Shown in pieces: positions 1 to 8,074 of a DNA stretch of 64,000 nucleotides. This DNA comes from Methylobacterium phyllostachyos. GTDB taxonomy: Bacteria > Pseudomonadota > Alphaproteobacteria > Rhizobiales > Beijerinckiaceae. The stretch's first letter is position 1, and every line of letters begins with the position of its first letter. The notes below the pieces were generated by a model. It saw only the letters and a list, made by a program, of their open reading frames with translations, had not been told where the DNA came from and did no database searches. The position numbers and the translations under genes were made by a program. Where the stretch lies: positions 62,001-126,000 of the forward strand of contig NZ_FNHS01000013.1 in the NCBI RefSeq assembly GCF_900103445.1. The letters run 5' to 3'.

Positions 1-915
1 CTGCGGCTGACCGAACTGGTCCGGGCCATGCCGGCCGCGTCGGATCCCGATCTCGCCTCGGCCCAGGCCCTGATGGCATCGTTCGACGGGACGCTGGCCC
101 CGGATTCCGCGGCGGCCACCCTCATCGAGGTGTTCTGGGTCCACCACCTGCGGCCGGCCCTGCTCAAGGCGCTCGTGCCCGACGCCGCTACCCGCCGCCT
201 CCTGCCGCCCGGCGATACGCAGAGCCTGATCGAACGGCTTGAGGCCGGTCTCGACTCAGCGACGCGCAACGCGCTTCTGGTGGACGCGCTCGGCGCCGCG
301 TTCCGGGATTGTCTGGAGCGGATGGGAGCGGACCCAATGGGACGGCTCGTGCCGGATGTAACGGCCTCCGTTGAGCAGCAACGCCCTGCTGCAGAAGCGC
401 TTTTTCCCTCCCCGTTGCGGGGAGGGGCCAGGAGTGGGGGTGGTGTAGACGGCACCGCACCGCTCGATCCGGCACCACCCCCACCTCCGGCTCCTCCCCA
501 CAAGGGGGAGGAGAGAGCCCCGCGGCTCGGCGACCATGAATCCCCCGAAGGCTGGTCCTGGGGCCGCCTGCACCACGCCCTGTTCGCCCATCCCCTTACA
601 GACCTGCGACCCGATCGAGCCTGGGATGTCGGCCCGCTGCCGGTTGGCGGGTCCGCGGCATCAGTCATGCACGCGGAGTACCGGACCGACACGTTCCGGC
701 TCACCCACGGCGCCTCGTTCCGCATGATCGTGGACGTGGGGGACTGGGACCGATCGGTCTTCATCAACGTGCCGGGCCAGTCCGGGAACCCGGGCAGCCC
801 GCACTACGCCGACCTGGCCCCGATCTGGGGCCGCCAGGACCATGTGCCGATGCTCTACGGCCGCGAGGCCGTGGACGCCGCCACCGAGACGATCATCACC
901 TTGAGCCCCGCCTGA
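1..915 (+). CDS. Penicillin acylase family protein, C-terminal part (cut by window edge)
   Basis: The reading frame is open from base 1, so the gene begins upstream of the window and only about the last 304 codons are present. The visible part resembles the C-terminal beta-subunit region of penicillin/cephalosporin acylases (Ntn hydrolases). Near the end are a WGRLHH motif, a segment containing VIVDVGDWD-like residues (MIVDVGDWD), and the pattern GQSGNPGSPHYADL, which are typical of this family; the N-terminal nucleophile lies off-window. Acylases of this family are usually exported and cleave amide bonds of acylated substrates. An unusual proline/glycine-rich insert encoded by bases 401-516 interrupts the protein just before the WGRLHH block (see separate entry). 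It sits upstream of an M81 peptidase, an M20 peptidase and an amidase, which suggests a peptide or amide degradation cluster. Family call is good; substrate is unknown. Confidence 0.85.
   Translation: MRLTELVRAMPAASDPDLASAQALMASFDGTLAPDSAAATLIEVFWVHHLRPALLKALVPDAATRRLLPPGDTQSLIERLEAGLDSATRNALLVDALGAAFRDCLERMGADPMGRLVPDVTASVEQQRPAAEALFPSPLRGGARSGGGVDGTAPLDPAPPPPPAPPHKGEERAPRLGDHESPEGWSWGRLHHALFAHPLTDLRPDRAWDVGPLPVGGSAASVMHAEYRTDTFRLTHGASFRMIVDVGDWDRSVFINVPGQSGNPGSPHYADLAPIWGRQDHVPMLYGREAVDAATETIITLSPA
401..516 (+). repeat. Palindromic repeat element inserted in frame in the acylase gene
   Basis: About 115 bases with GC-rich inverted repeats at each end: CTCCCCGTTGCGGGGAG-type at the left and CTCCCCACAAGGGGGAG-type at the right. 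Between these are the long-range complementary blocks GGGGGTGGTG and CACCACCCCC. A close relative lies in the same orientation at 61350-61458, in a non-coding region. Here the element is read through in frame, adding about 38 residues rich in Pro, Gly and Arg to the acylase without a stop codon. The ends and the large hairpin are directly visible. That it arrived by insertion is inferred from the second copy and from its position in what looks like a linker of the enzyme. Confidence 0.8.
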
Positions 916-946
916 CCGGGCGGCCGGGACGGAGTGGGACAGCACC

Positions 947-2419
947 TTGAAGATCTTCATCGCCGGCCTCGCCACCGAGACCAACACCTTCGCACCGCTG
1001 CCCACGGGCCGGGCGGCCTTCCACGCCGACTATGCCCGCCGGGACGGCACGCGGAACCCGCCGAGCCTCAGCAATATCGGCCTCAAGGCGTGGCGCGAGC
1101 TGGCCGAGGCCGACGGCCACGATGTGGTCGAGAGCCTCTCGACCTTCGCCCAGCCCGGCGGGATCACCCTGCGGGCCGTCTACGAGGAGTTGCGCGATAC
1201 CCTTTTAGAAGATCTGAAGGCCGCCCTGCCGGTCGATGCGGTGCTGCTGTTCATGCACGGCGCCATGGTGGCCGAGGGCACTGACGATTGCGAGGGCGAC
1301 ACCCTGGAGCGCGTCCGCGCGCTCGTGGGGCCGGACGCGGTGATCGGCGTCGAACTCGACCTGCACTGCCACCTCACCGAGACGATGCGGCAGAGCGCCG
1401 ACGTCATCGTGATCTACAAGGAATACCCGCACACCGACATCGTCGACCGTGCCCGAGACCTCTATCCGCTGGTGACGCGGACGGTCGCGAAGGAGATCCG
1501 GCCGGTGATGGCCTATGCCAATTGCCGGATCGTCAACATGTGGCGCACCAGCCGTGAGCCCGTCGCGGGCTTCGTGCGCCGGATGGAGTCGCTGGAGGGG
1601 AAGGACGGCATCCTGTCGGTCTCCTTCGGGCACGGCTTCCCCTGGGGCGACGTGGCCGATGTCGGTGCCAAGATGCTCGTCGTCGCCGATGGCGATGCCG
1701 GCAAGGCGCAGGCGCTCGCCGACGACCTAGCCGGCGCGGTTTGGGCGATGCGGGAGGCGGCGGCCAGCCACTGCGACACGATCGATGCCGCCATCGATGC
1801 GGCTTTGGCCTCCGACGACCCGCGCCCGATGGTGCTCGCCGACTTCGCCGACAATGCCGGCGCGGGTGCGCCCTCGGACAACACCGCGGTCCTGGCACGC
1901 CTCGCCGAGCGCGGTATCAAGGACGTCGCCCTCGGCCTGATCTGGGACCCCGGCGCGGTCGGGATCTGCCACGAGGCGGGACTCGGGGCGCGCTTCACGC
2001 TCCGGATCGGCGGCAAATGCGGTGTGACCTCGGGCGATCCCGTCGATCTGCGCGTTACCGTGCGCGGCCTCTCGGAGGACCACAGCCAGACGGGGCTGAG
2101 CGGCGGCCGGGCGCAGCTCGGCCCCGCCGCCTGGGTGGAGGCCGACGGGATCCACGTGGTGCTAACCCACAAGCGCCAGCAGGCCTTCGCGCCCGACGCT
2201 TTCACGGGGCTCGGGCTCTCCCTCGACGACAAGCGGATCGTCGTTGTGAAGTCGATGCAGCACTTCTACGCCGCCTTCGCGCCCATCGCGAGCGAGGTCC
2301 GCTACGTGGCCGCGCCCGGCGCGGTCCCGCCGGATTACGGCGCCATCCCCTACACGAAGCGCTCGGGCGCCTACTGGCCGCGAGTCGCCGATCCTTTCGC
2401 CGAGGAAGCCGCCCGATGA
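947..2419 (+). CDS. M81 family metallopeptidase (MlrC-like)
   Basis: A 490-residue protein of the MlrC/M81 family, named for the zinc peptidase that degrades linearised microcystin. Family signatures visible are ETNTFAP near residues 10-16, HGAM near 103, the ELDLHCHLTE metal-binding block near 135, HTDIVDRA near 163 and DNAGAGAPSDN near 300. The start is a TTG placed where the conserved MKIFIAGLATETNTF N-terminus begins; a GGAG-containing stretch lies about 10 bases upstream. The stop overlaps the ATG of the following M20 peptidase gene (ATGA), so the two are translationally coupled. Neighbouring acylase, M20 peptidase and amidase suggest catabolism of small modified peptides; the true substrate cannot be told from sequence and need not be microcystin. 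Confidence 0.9.
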   Translation: MKIFIAGLATETNTFAPLPTGRAAFHADYARRDGTRNPPSLSNIGLKAWRELAEADGHDVVESLSTFAQPGGITLRAVYEELRDTLLEDLKAALPVDAVLLFMHGAMVAEGTDDCEGDTLERVRALVGPDAVIGVELDLHCHLTETMRQSADVIVIYKEYPHTDIVDRARDLYPLVTRTVAKEIRPVMAYANCRIVNMWRTSREPVAGFVRRMESLEGKDGILSVSFGHGFPWGDVADVGAKMLVVADGDAGKAQALADDLAGAVWAMREAAASHCDTIDAAIDAALASDDPRPMVLADFADNAGAGAPSDNTAVLARLAERGIKDVALGLIWDPGAVGICHEAGLGARFTLRIGGKCGVTSGDPVDLRVTVRGLSEDHSQTGLSGGRAQLGPAAWVEADGIHVVLTHKRQQAFAPDAFTGLGLSLDDKRIVVVKSMQHFYAAFAPIASEVRYVAAPGAVPPDYGAIPYTKRSGAYWPRVADPFAEEAAR

Positions 2420-3558
2420 TCCCGGACCTTCACCTCGACGCGGGCGAGATCCTCGCGACGCTGCGCCCCTGGGTCGAATGCGAGAGCCCGACCTATGACG
2501 CGGCCGCGGTCAACCGGATGATGGGGGTGGCCGCCCGGGACCTCGTCCTCCTGGGGGCGCGGGTCGAGACCATCCCCGGGCGGATGGGCCTCAGCGATTG
2601 CGTGCGTGCGCGCTTCGCGCATCCGCGGCGGGACGAGCCGGGGATCCTGATCCTCGGCCATCTCGACACCGTCCACCCGGTGGGCACGCTCGGTGCCCTG
2701 CCCTGGCGGATCGAGGGCGAGCGCGCCTACGGGCCCGGCATCCTCGACATGAAGGGCGGCAACGTGATCGCGCTGGCGGCGATCCGGGCGCTCGCGGCGG
2801 CCGGGATCGAGACGCCGCTACCGATCACCGTGCTGTTCACGGGCGACGAGGAGGTGGGCAGCCCCTCGACCCGCGACCTGATCGAGGCCGAGGCCGCCCG
2901 CCACGCCTACGTGCTGGTGCCGGAGCCCGGCCAGCCGGAGAACGGCGTGGTCACCGGCCGCTACGCCATCGCACGGTTTGACCTGGAGGCGCAGGGGCGT
3001 CCGAGTCATGCCGGATCCTCGCCCCACGAGGGGCGGTCGGCGATCCGCGCCATGGCGCGCAAGATCCTCGCGATCGACGCCCTGTCGGATGCCGACTGCA
3101 CCTTCTCCACCGGCATCGTCTCGGGCGGGCAGTGGGTAAACTGCGTCCCGACGGTCTGTCGCGGTCAGGCGCTGAGCATGGCCAAGCGCCAGGCCGACCT
3201 CGACCGTGGCGTCGAACGGATGTTGGCCCTATCGGGGGATGAGGACGGTGTCCGCTTCACCGTGAGCCGTGGGGTGACCCGGCCAGTCTGGGAACCCGAT
3301 ACGGGCTGCCTCGCCCTCTATGAGCGGGCCCGCGCCCTGTCCGAGGCGCTCGGCCGCCCCCTGCCCCAGCGCAGCGCCGGCGGTGGATCCGACGGCAATT
3401 TCACGGGTGCCAATGGCATTCCGACGCTGGACGGGCTCGGGCCCCTCGGCCAGGGCTACCATACGCTGGACGAGCACGTACTGATCGCGTCGCTGCCTGC
3501 GCGGGCGCAGTTGTTCGCGGCGCTCCTGGCGGATCTGGGCTCGGGCGAGCGGGCCTGA
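2416..3558 (+). CDS. M20 family metallopeptidase (carboxypeptidase G2-like)
   Basis: A 380-residue dizinc exopeptidase of the M20 (ArgE/DapE/CPG2) family. Metal and catalytic motifs are in order: GHLDTVHP near residue 80 (metal His and catalytic Asp), DMKGG near 111 (bridging Asp), GDEEVGS near 142 (catalytic Glu and metal Glu), PEPG near 170 and a C-terminal GYHTLDEH near 347 (metal His). A lid or dimerisation domain follows the mid-protein SHAG block. The ATG overlaps the stop of the M81 gene by four bases. The closest subfamily by motif appearance is glutamate carboxypeptidase-like. It probably acts after or beside the M81 enzyme on short peptides or N-acyl amino acids. Function at family level is secure; substrate is inferred only from context. 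Confidence 0.92.
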   Translation: MIPDLHLDAGEILATLRPWVECESPTYDAAAVNRMMGVAARDLVLLGARVETIPGRMGLSDCVRARFAHPRRDEPGILILGHLDTVHPVGTLGALPWRIEGERAYGPGILDMKGGNVIALAAIRALAAAGIETPLPITVLFTGDEEVGSPSTRDLIEAEAARHAYVLVPEPGQPENGVVTGRYAIARFDLEAQGRPSHAGSSPHEGRSAIRAMARKILAIDALSDADCTFSTGIVSGGQWVNCVPTVCRGQALSMAKRQADLDRGVERMLALSGDEDGVRFTVSRGVTRPVWEPDTGCLALYERARALSEALGRPLPQRSAGGGSDGNFTGANGIPTLDGLGPLGQGYHTLDEHVLIASLPARAQLFAALLADLGSGERA

Positions 3559-3579
3559 TGCCCGCCGCCCGGCCTCGCC

Positions 3580-4974
3580 TCAGGCTGGATCGACCGGCAT
3601 CTCCGGAACCCCACCTGCCTCGATCGCCGCCCCTGCGGTGAGGCAGAGATCCTCGCGGTAGCGCGCGGCGACGAGCTGCACGCCCACGGGCGTGCGCCCG
3701 ATCAGTCCGGTCGTCACCGTGAGCGCCGGAACGCCGAGCGGCGCCAGCCCGACCTGGAGCAGGTTTGCCTCGAAGGCCCGGGCGATGCCGGAATCCCCGG
3801 TGCGGTCGAGCCCGTCCGGGAAGGGCAGCTCGGCCGAGACCGGAACAAGCAGCACGGGGTACTCGGTCAGGAACAGCGACCATTCCCGGGCGAGCGTGGC
3901 GCGACGCGTCAGCGCCCGGGCGATCGCGTCCGGTGCCATCGCCTCGGCCCGCCCCCGGAAACTCTCCAGAAGCCCGATCGCCGCCGGGTCGCCCTCGCGC
4001 TCGGCCGCATCACGGGCAGCCGCGTAGCCGTCGCCCAGCCAGAGCTGGAGCTGTAGCTCGCTCGCCTCCCGGATCGGAGGCGTGTCGGCGATCTCCGTCA
4101 CCGTCCAGCCGGCCTCCGACAGCCGGCGGGCCGAGTCCCGCAGAACGGCCTCCACCTCCGGCACAACGGCAAGGCCCCCCGGTCGCACGCACAGGGCGAC
4201 CCGGCGCGGGACCTCCGGACCCACGAGCGGCGCAGGCACCCACCAGGGGTCGCGCGGATCGGGGGCCGCCATGACTTCCAGCCCGATGCGCAGATCCGCG
4301 ATGCTGCGGGCGAGCGGCCCCGACACCGCCATCAGCTGCGGCCCGATCCCGCGCTCGGGTGAGGACGCGTTCCAGGCCGGGATACGGCCGAGGCTCGGGC
4401 GCAGGCCGTGCACGCCGCAGGCATAGGCCGGATAGCGCACCGAGCCGGCGATATCGGTGCCGTGGGCGATCGCCCCGATCCCGGCCGCCACCGCGGCGCC
4501 GGCCCCGCCCGAGGAGCCGCCCGGCGTCAGCGCCGGATCGCGCGGGTTCTTGGTGTCGCCATGGAGCTGGTTGGTGGTGAACCAGCGCAGGGAGAAGGCG
4601 GGCGTATTCGTCCGCCCGAGCAGAACTGCGCCGGCCTGGCGCAGATTGGCCACCACCGGGTTGTCGTCCTGGGCGACGAGGTCGCGCTGGAGCCGCAGAC
4701 CGTTCGTCGTCGCGAAGCCGCGCTGATCGACATTCACCTTCACGGTGACCGGCACGCCGGCGAGCGGCCCCGGCGATTCGCCACGGGTGCGAGCGGCATC
4801 GACCGTGTCGGCCTGCGCCAGCACGTCCTCCGGGCGATGCTCGACCACGGCGTTGATGCGACCGTTGACGCTGTCGAGCCGGTCGAGGGCCGCCTGCGCG
4901 GCCTCCCGGGCCGAGACCTGGCCGGATCGAATCAAGCCTGCGAGGTCGGTCGCCGTCAGACGCCAGAGCTGCAT
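3580..4974 (-). CDS. Amidase signature family protein
   Basis: A 464-residue amidase-signature hydrolase, converging on the M20 gene. The Ser-cisSer-Lys triad is visible: Lys79 in VTVKVN, the Gly/Ser-rich loop PGGSSGG at 151-157 carrying the cis-Ser, and Ser178 in DIAGSVR as nucleophile. Length and layout fit AS enzymes such as GatA-like amidases or indoleacetamide and allophanate hydrolases. There is no GatB or GatC nearby, so it is probably a stand-alone amidase rather than part of the tRNA amidotransferase. It has its own promoter region on the far side, shared with the divergent small gene at 5284. Context suggests hydrolysis of an amide released by the neighbouring peptidases; this is inference. 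Confidence 0.9.
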   Translation of the reverse strand: MQLWRLTATDLAGLIRSGQVSAREAAQAALDRLDSVNGRINAVVEHRPEDVLAQADTVDAARTRGESPGPLAGVPVTVKVNVDQRGFATTNGLRLQRDLVAQDDNPVVANLRQAGAVLLGRTNTPAFSLRWFTTNQLHGDTKNPRDPALTPGGSSGGAGAAVAAGIGAIAHGTDIAGSVRYPAYACGVHGLRPSLGRIPAWNASSPERGIGPQLMAVSGPLARSIADLRIGLEVMAAPDPRDPWWVPAPLVGPEVPRRVALCVRPGGLAVVPEVEAVLRDSARRLSEAGWTVTEIADTPPIREASELQLQLWLGDGYAAARDAAEREGDPAAIGLLESFRGRAEAMAPDAIARALTRRATLAREWSLFLTEYPVLLVPVSAELPFPDGLDRTGDSGIARAFEANLLQVGLAPLGVPALTVTTGLIGRTPVGVQLVAARYREDLCLTAGAAIEAGGVPEMPVDPA

Positions 4975-5283
4975 GGGGGATCCTCTTTGAACACCCGGCC
5001 GGGCTGGGCGCGCCGTGCGATTCGGGCCGGCGGACGGGGTGCCGTCAGCTTATTCAAAATACACGCCACGAGGCGCTTTTTTGCGCAGCGGCGGATTGCC
5101 AGGCTGGACAAGGGTTTGCCGCAGCGCAGCGGAAATACTTAAGCATTCGTTCGTATCCGGCCCTTGTCACGATCAGACCGATAGATAACCTGCCGTCCGT
5201 TCGCGCGTTCAACCGGCCCATCCATCAGGGAGGGATGATCTCCTCAGTCCAAGGCCAGTAACCTCCAACAAAGGCAGAGACCC
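4975..5283. other. Intergenic region between divergent genes
   Basis: 309 bases separating the amidase gene (minus) from the small gene at 5284 (plus). It contains a run of six T near 5080 within a GCGC-flanked stretch and relatively AT-rich patches around 5050 and 5135-5155 that could hold promoters for both directions. No convincing gene, terminator or known regulatory motif was seen. Confidence 0.5.
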
Positions 5284-5439
5284 ATGGCAGAGGTGATTCG
5301 CGTCAAGCCGACGCACGACGGCACGTACACCGTCTATCGCGGAGCACGCGCAGTGATTTGCGGCCTGACCCGGCTGCAAGCCGAGCGCTACGAGGCGAGC
5401 CTGACCCAGCAGCAGAGCAGAGGCGTGGCCGCCGCCTGA
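5284..5439 (+). CDS. Small conserved-looking hypothetical protein (51 aa)
   Basis: A 51-residue frame starting MAEVIRVKPTHDGTYTVYRG and ending in an Ala-rich tail; a purine-rich AAAGGCAGAG lies just upstream of the ATG. The composition (short beta-like N-terminal half, then an LQAERYEASL helix) looks like the small cytosolic proteins of unknown function common in this bacterial family, and codon use matches the neighbours. No family was recognised. It lies between the divergent amidase and the convergent metallophosphoesterase, so it is probably transcribed alone. A real gene is likely but unproven. Confidence 0.6.
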   Translation: MAEVIRVKPTHDGTYTVYRGARAVICGLTRLQAERYEASLTQQQSRGVAAA

Positions 5440-5504
5440 TCGGGCTGTGGAACAGCAGGCCGGCGCGATCGATCGCGCCGGTCGTTCGAATCGGGTGCAA
5501 CCGG

Positions 5505-6413
5505 TCAGGCCAAGTCGATGGCGCCGAGATCGCACATCGCGCCCTCGGCGCTGAGGCCCCGCCGCCGGGCACCGATCGCGTAGCCGTGCCCGTCCCGGGT
5601 GATCTCGTAGAGAATATAGGAGGCCCGGCGCGACGCGATCGCCCCATGCCCATCCGCTCGGGCTGAGGCCGAGGGGACGCCGACAACCGGGACTGTGCGT
5701 CCATCCGGCCCCGGGATGCGGGCGGAGCTGGTTACGTGATTGTGGCCGTGAAGGATCAGGTCCGCGCCTGCGCGGCCGATCATCGCCGTGAACGCCGCCG
5801 CGTCCTTCAATTCGCGCCCCGGCGCGGCCCCCCCCGGCTGTGGCGGGTGATGGATCATCACGACACGGAACGGCCGGCCCGGCTCCGTGGCCAGCGCCCG
5901 CAACAAGGCTTCGGCCGCGGCGAGCTGCGGCGCGCCGAGGCGTCCCGTGGCCACGAAGGGCTTGGTCGGGATTGCGCTGGACAGGCCGACCAGGGCCAGC
6001 GGCCCGCGCCGCCTGAGATAGGGGAAACGGCCCGATGATCCCGAATCATCGCCCGTATAGGCACCGCAGGCGTCGAGCAGTCCCTCCAGGGAGCCGCGGA
6101 CATACGCGTCGTGGTTGCCCGGCACGAAGCTCACCGCATCGGACGGGCCCAGAGCTTCCAGGAAGGTGCGCGCCGTCGCCCATTCGCTCGGCAGGCCGAT
6201 GTTGCACAGGTCGCCCGTGCAAGCGATGTGTCCGGCCCCCTGAGCCTTCAGGTCGGCCACGAGGCGCTCGAGCACTGTCATGTCGTGACTGCGCGACCGG
6301 CCGCGCCGCCAATTGGCATAGCCGGTGGCCCGCTTGCCGATAAGCTGATGCAGACGCACCCGGCCCAGGGGGCCGACATGCGGGTCGCTGAGATGGGCGA
6401 GGCGGAAGGTCAA
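5505..6413 (-). CDS. Metallophosphoesterase
   Basis: A 302-residue calcineurin-like phosphoesterase. The five metal-binding blocks are all present: DPH at 10-12, GDL at 67-69, GNHD at 99-102, HH at 188-189 and HGHNH at 222-226. This places it with the cAMP/3',5'-cyclic-nucleotide phosphodiesterase-like (CpdA-like) or generic MPE branch. The start is a TTG giving TFRLAHLSDPH; no ATG fits the conserved N-terminus, and the ribosome binding site is weak. There is no signal peptide or membrane segment, so it is cytoplasmic. Its substrate (cyclic nucleotide, nucleotide or phosphoprotein) cannot be decided from sequence. It lies head-to-tail with the VIT-type gene, about 90 bases downstream of it. 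Confidence 0.88.
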   Translation of the reverse strand: MTFRLAHLSDPHVGPLGRVRLHQLIGKRATGYANWRRGRSRSHDMTVLERLVADLKAQGAGHIACTGDLCNIGLPSEWATARTFLEALGPSDAVSFVPGNHDAYVRGSLEGLLDACGAYTGDDSGSSGRFPYLRRRGPLALVGLSSAIPTKPFVATGRLGAPQLAAAEALLRALATEPGRPFRVVMIHHPPQPGGAAPGRELKDAAAFTAMIGRAGADLILHGHNHVTSSARIPGPDGRTVPVVGVPSASARADGHGAIASRRASYILYEITRDGHGYAIGARRRGLSAEGAMCDLGAIDLA

Positions 6414-6503
6414 CGCCGGGAGTCACGCACTTAACGGCCAGGGAGCGGCCTGGGAACGGCTCCGCCATCGCGGGCATGGGCGCAGCCGTCAAGCGCTTCC
6501 GCC

Positions 6504-7040
6504 TCATGCGCTGCCGATGAGCATCCCCACGGCGAGCACCAGCGCACCGCCGAGCATGACCTGCATGGCTGCGCGCGGGAACGGCGTCGCCATGTAGCGC
6601 GTGCGGATCGCCGCAATCGCCACGAGTTCAACCACCACCACCAGCACGGCGAGGCTCGTGGCGAGGATGAAGGGATTCGGCCAGCCCGCCGGCAGTGTAT
6701 CGGGGATTGCGTAGGGCAACGTGTGGCCGAGGCCGCCCAGCGTTGTCATCAAACCGCAGACGAGACCGCGGATCCACGGGTCGCCACGGCCGGTGATGCT
6801 GCCGTCATCCGACAGGGCCTCGGTGAACCCCATGCTGATCCCCGCCCCCACCGAGGCCGCCAGCCCGACCAGGAAGGTCGCACCATTGTGACCCGTGGCG
6901 AAGGCGGCCGCGAAGATCGGCGCCAGAGTCGAGACCGAGCCGTCGATCAGGCCAGCCAGCCCAGGCTGCACGTAGCGCAGGACGAAGGCGCGACGGGCTT
7001 CGTGCGCCAGGCCGGCGGCGCTCTCAAGGACGGCTGCCAT
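6504..7040 (-). CDS. VIT1/CCC1-like membrane protein without ferritin domain
   Basis: A 178-residue integral membrane protein with about four or five hydrophobic segments. The LIDGSVSTLAPIFAAAFATG and GLAASVGAGISMGFTEALSDDG blocks match the metal-path helices of the VIT1/CCC1 iron/manganese transporter family. In alphaproteobacteria this domain is best known as the C-terminal half of MbfA, a membrane-bound ferritin that exports iron; here the ferritin-like N-terminal half is absent. A GGAAA ribosome binding site precedes the ATG. A possible Irr box lies 37-53 bases upstream (separate entry), which would make it iron-responsive. A role in iron or manganese export is inferred from the family. 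Confidence 0.72.
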   Translation of the reverse strand: MAAVLESAAGLAHEARRAFVLRYVQPGLAGLIDGSVSTLAPIFAAAFATGHNGATFLVGLAASVGAGISMGFTEALSDDGSITGRGDPWIRGLVCGLMTTLGGLGHTLPYAIPDTLPAGWPNPFILATSLAVLVVVVELVAIAAIRTRYMATPFPRAAMQVMLGGALVLAVGMLIGSA

Positions 7041-7076
7041 GATGGGTTTCCTTTCTAGACCGATTCCAATCTATAG

Positions 7077-7093
7077 TCTGGAATAGATCTAAA
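7077..7093 (-). promoter_or_regulatory. Possible Irr/ICE iron-control box upstream of the VIT-like gene
   Basis: On the minus strand the 17 bases read TTTAGATCTATTCCAGA. The rhizobial Irr iron-control element is roughly TTTAGAA-N3-TTCTAAA, so the left half and the ATTC core match and the right half is degenerate (about 12 of 16 defined positions). It overlaps a second inverted repeat, ATTCCA-N10-TGGAAT, at 7063-7084. Position just upstream of a gene whose relatives (mbfA) are Irr targets supports the reading, but the match is imperfect. Confidence 0.4.
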
Positions 7094-7288
7094 CAAGATG
7101 CCTCGCCGTGTTTTCGCCGCGCGCCGAGAGCATCCGCGGCATCTTGGGCGCGCGGCTTCGGGGCGCTGATCGCACAGGTTGTGGTCCTGGCCGATTGTTT
7201 CGTCTCATGCGCGGGAGCTAGATCATGAGCGATCGACTTCGATCCGGAACCGGTCGGGCGGTGGTGATCCGGCCATTCCAGGCGTGAC

Positions 7289-8074
7289 ATGAGCCTCGGC
7301 AAACGCATTCTTCGTCGGCCCGCCGTGCAGCGCGGGCTCGGTCGCGTCGCCGCGGCCTATCTGCGGCTGGTGCGGCGCACCAACCGGTTCGCCATCTATG
7401 CCGGCAGCGCGCCGCCCGGGCGGGCCGACGCGTGGATCGATGCGCACACGCCGCTCATCGTCGGCATGTGGCATGGGCAGCACATCATGATGCCGCTGCT
7501 GCGCCGCCCGGAGGACAAAGTCGCCACGATCATCTCGCGGAACGTCGATGGCAACATCAACACCATCGCGCTGGAGCGGCTCGGCGTGCGGGTGATCCGG
7601 GCCTCCGGCGCTCGTGGCCGCAGCCGGGCGACGGACGTCCGCGCCAAGGGCGGGGCCGAGGGGCTGAGGGCCATGCTGCGGGCTTTGAAGGACGGCGAGT
7701 CCGTGGCCTTCAGCGCGGACGTGCCAAAAGTCTCGCGCCGGTGCGATGCCGGCATCCTCACCCTGGCGCGCCTGTCCGGCCGGCCCATCGTCCCGGCGGC
7801 CGTCGTGACCAGCCGGCACCTGCGCTTCAAGTCCTGGGACCGCGCCTGCCTCGGGTTGCCCTTCGGACGCGGCGCGATCGTGCTGGGCGATCCGATCTAC
7901 GTGCCGCGCGACAGTGCGGGCGAGGCGTTCGAGACGCTCCGGCGCTTCGTCGAGGCCGAGATGAACCGGGTTCATGCCCGCGCCTACGCCCTGGTCGGGC
8001 GCGCCGACCGGGCGGCGCTCTACCGCGAGGCGTCGCCCGTCGATGCCGCCGCGCCGGTGGGGGACGCCGCGTGA
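7289..8074 (+). CDS. Lysophospholipid acyltransferase-like protein (DUF374)
   Basis: A 261-residue protein of the DUF374 branch of the LPLAT superfamily, which transfers acyl chains at the membrane and in rhizobia is found beside Kdo/lipid A genes. Recognisable blocks are GMWHGQHIMMPLL near residue 59, the KGGAEGLRAMLRALKDGES helix, and LPFGRGAIVLGDPIYVP near the end. The block that normally carries the acyltransferase His-x-x-Asp-Gly reads ISRNVDG here, so the expected His appears to be Asn. Its stop overlaps the GTG start of waaA by four bases and lpxK follows, so it belongs to a lipid A assembly operon. It could be a lipid A secondary acyltransferase; the missing His makes activity uncertain. 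Confidence 0.78.
   Translation: MSLGKRILRRPAVQRGLGRVAAAYLRLVRRTNRFAIYAGSAPPGRADAWIDAHTPLIVGMWHGQHIMMPLLRRPEDKVATIISRNVDGNINTIALERLGVRVIRASGARGRSRATDVRAKGGAEGLRAMLRALKDGESVAFSADVPKVSRRCDAGILTLARLSGRPIVPAAVVTSRHLRFKSWDRACLGLPFGRGAIVLGDPIYVPRDSAGEAFETLRRFVEAEMNRVHARAYALVGRADRAALYREASPVDAAAPVGDAA

Noticed and set aside
7024..7308. 94-codon minus-strand frame upstream of the VIT-like gene
   Set aside because: It covers the likely promoter and the Irr-like box and overlaps two better genes; its sequence resembles no family.
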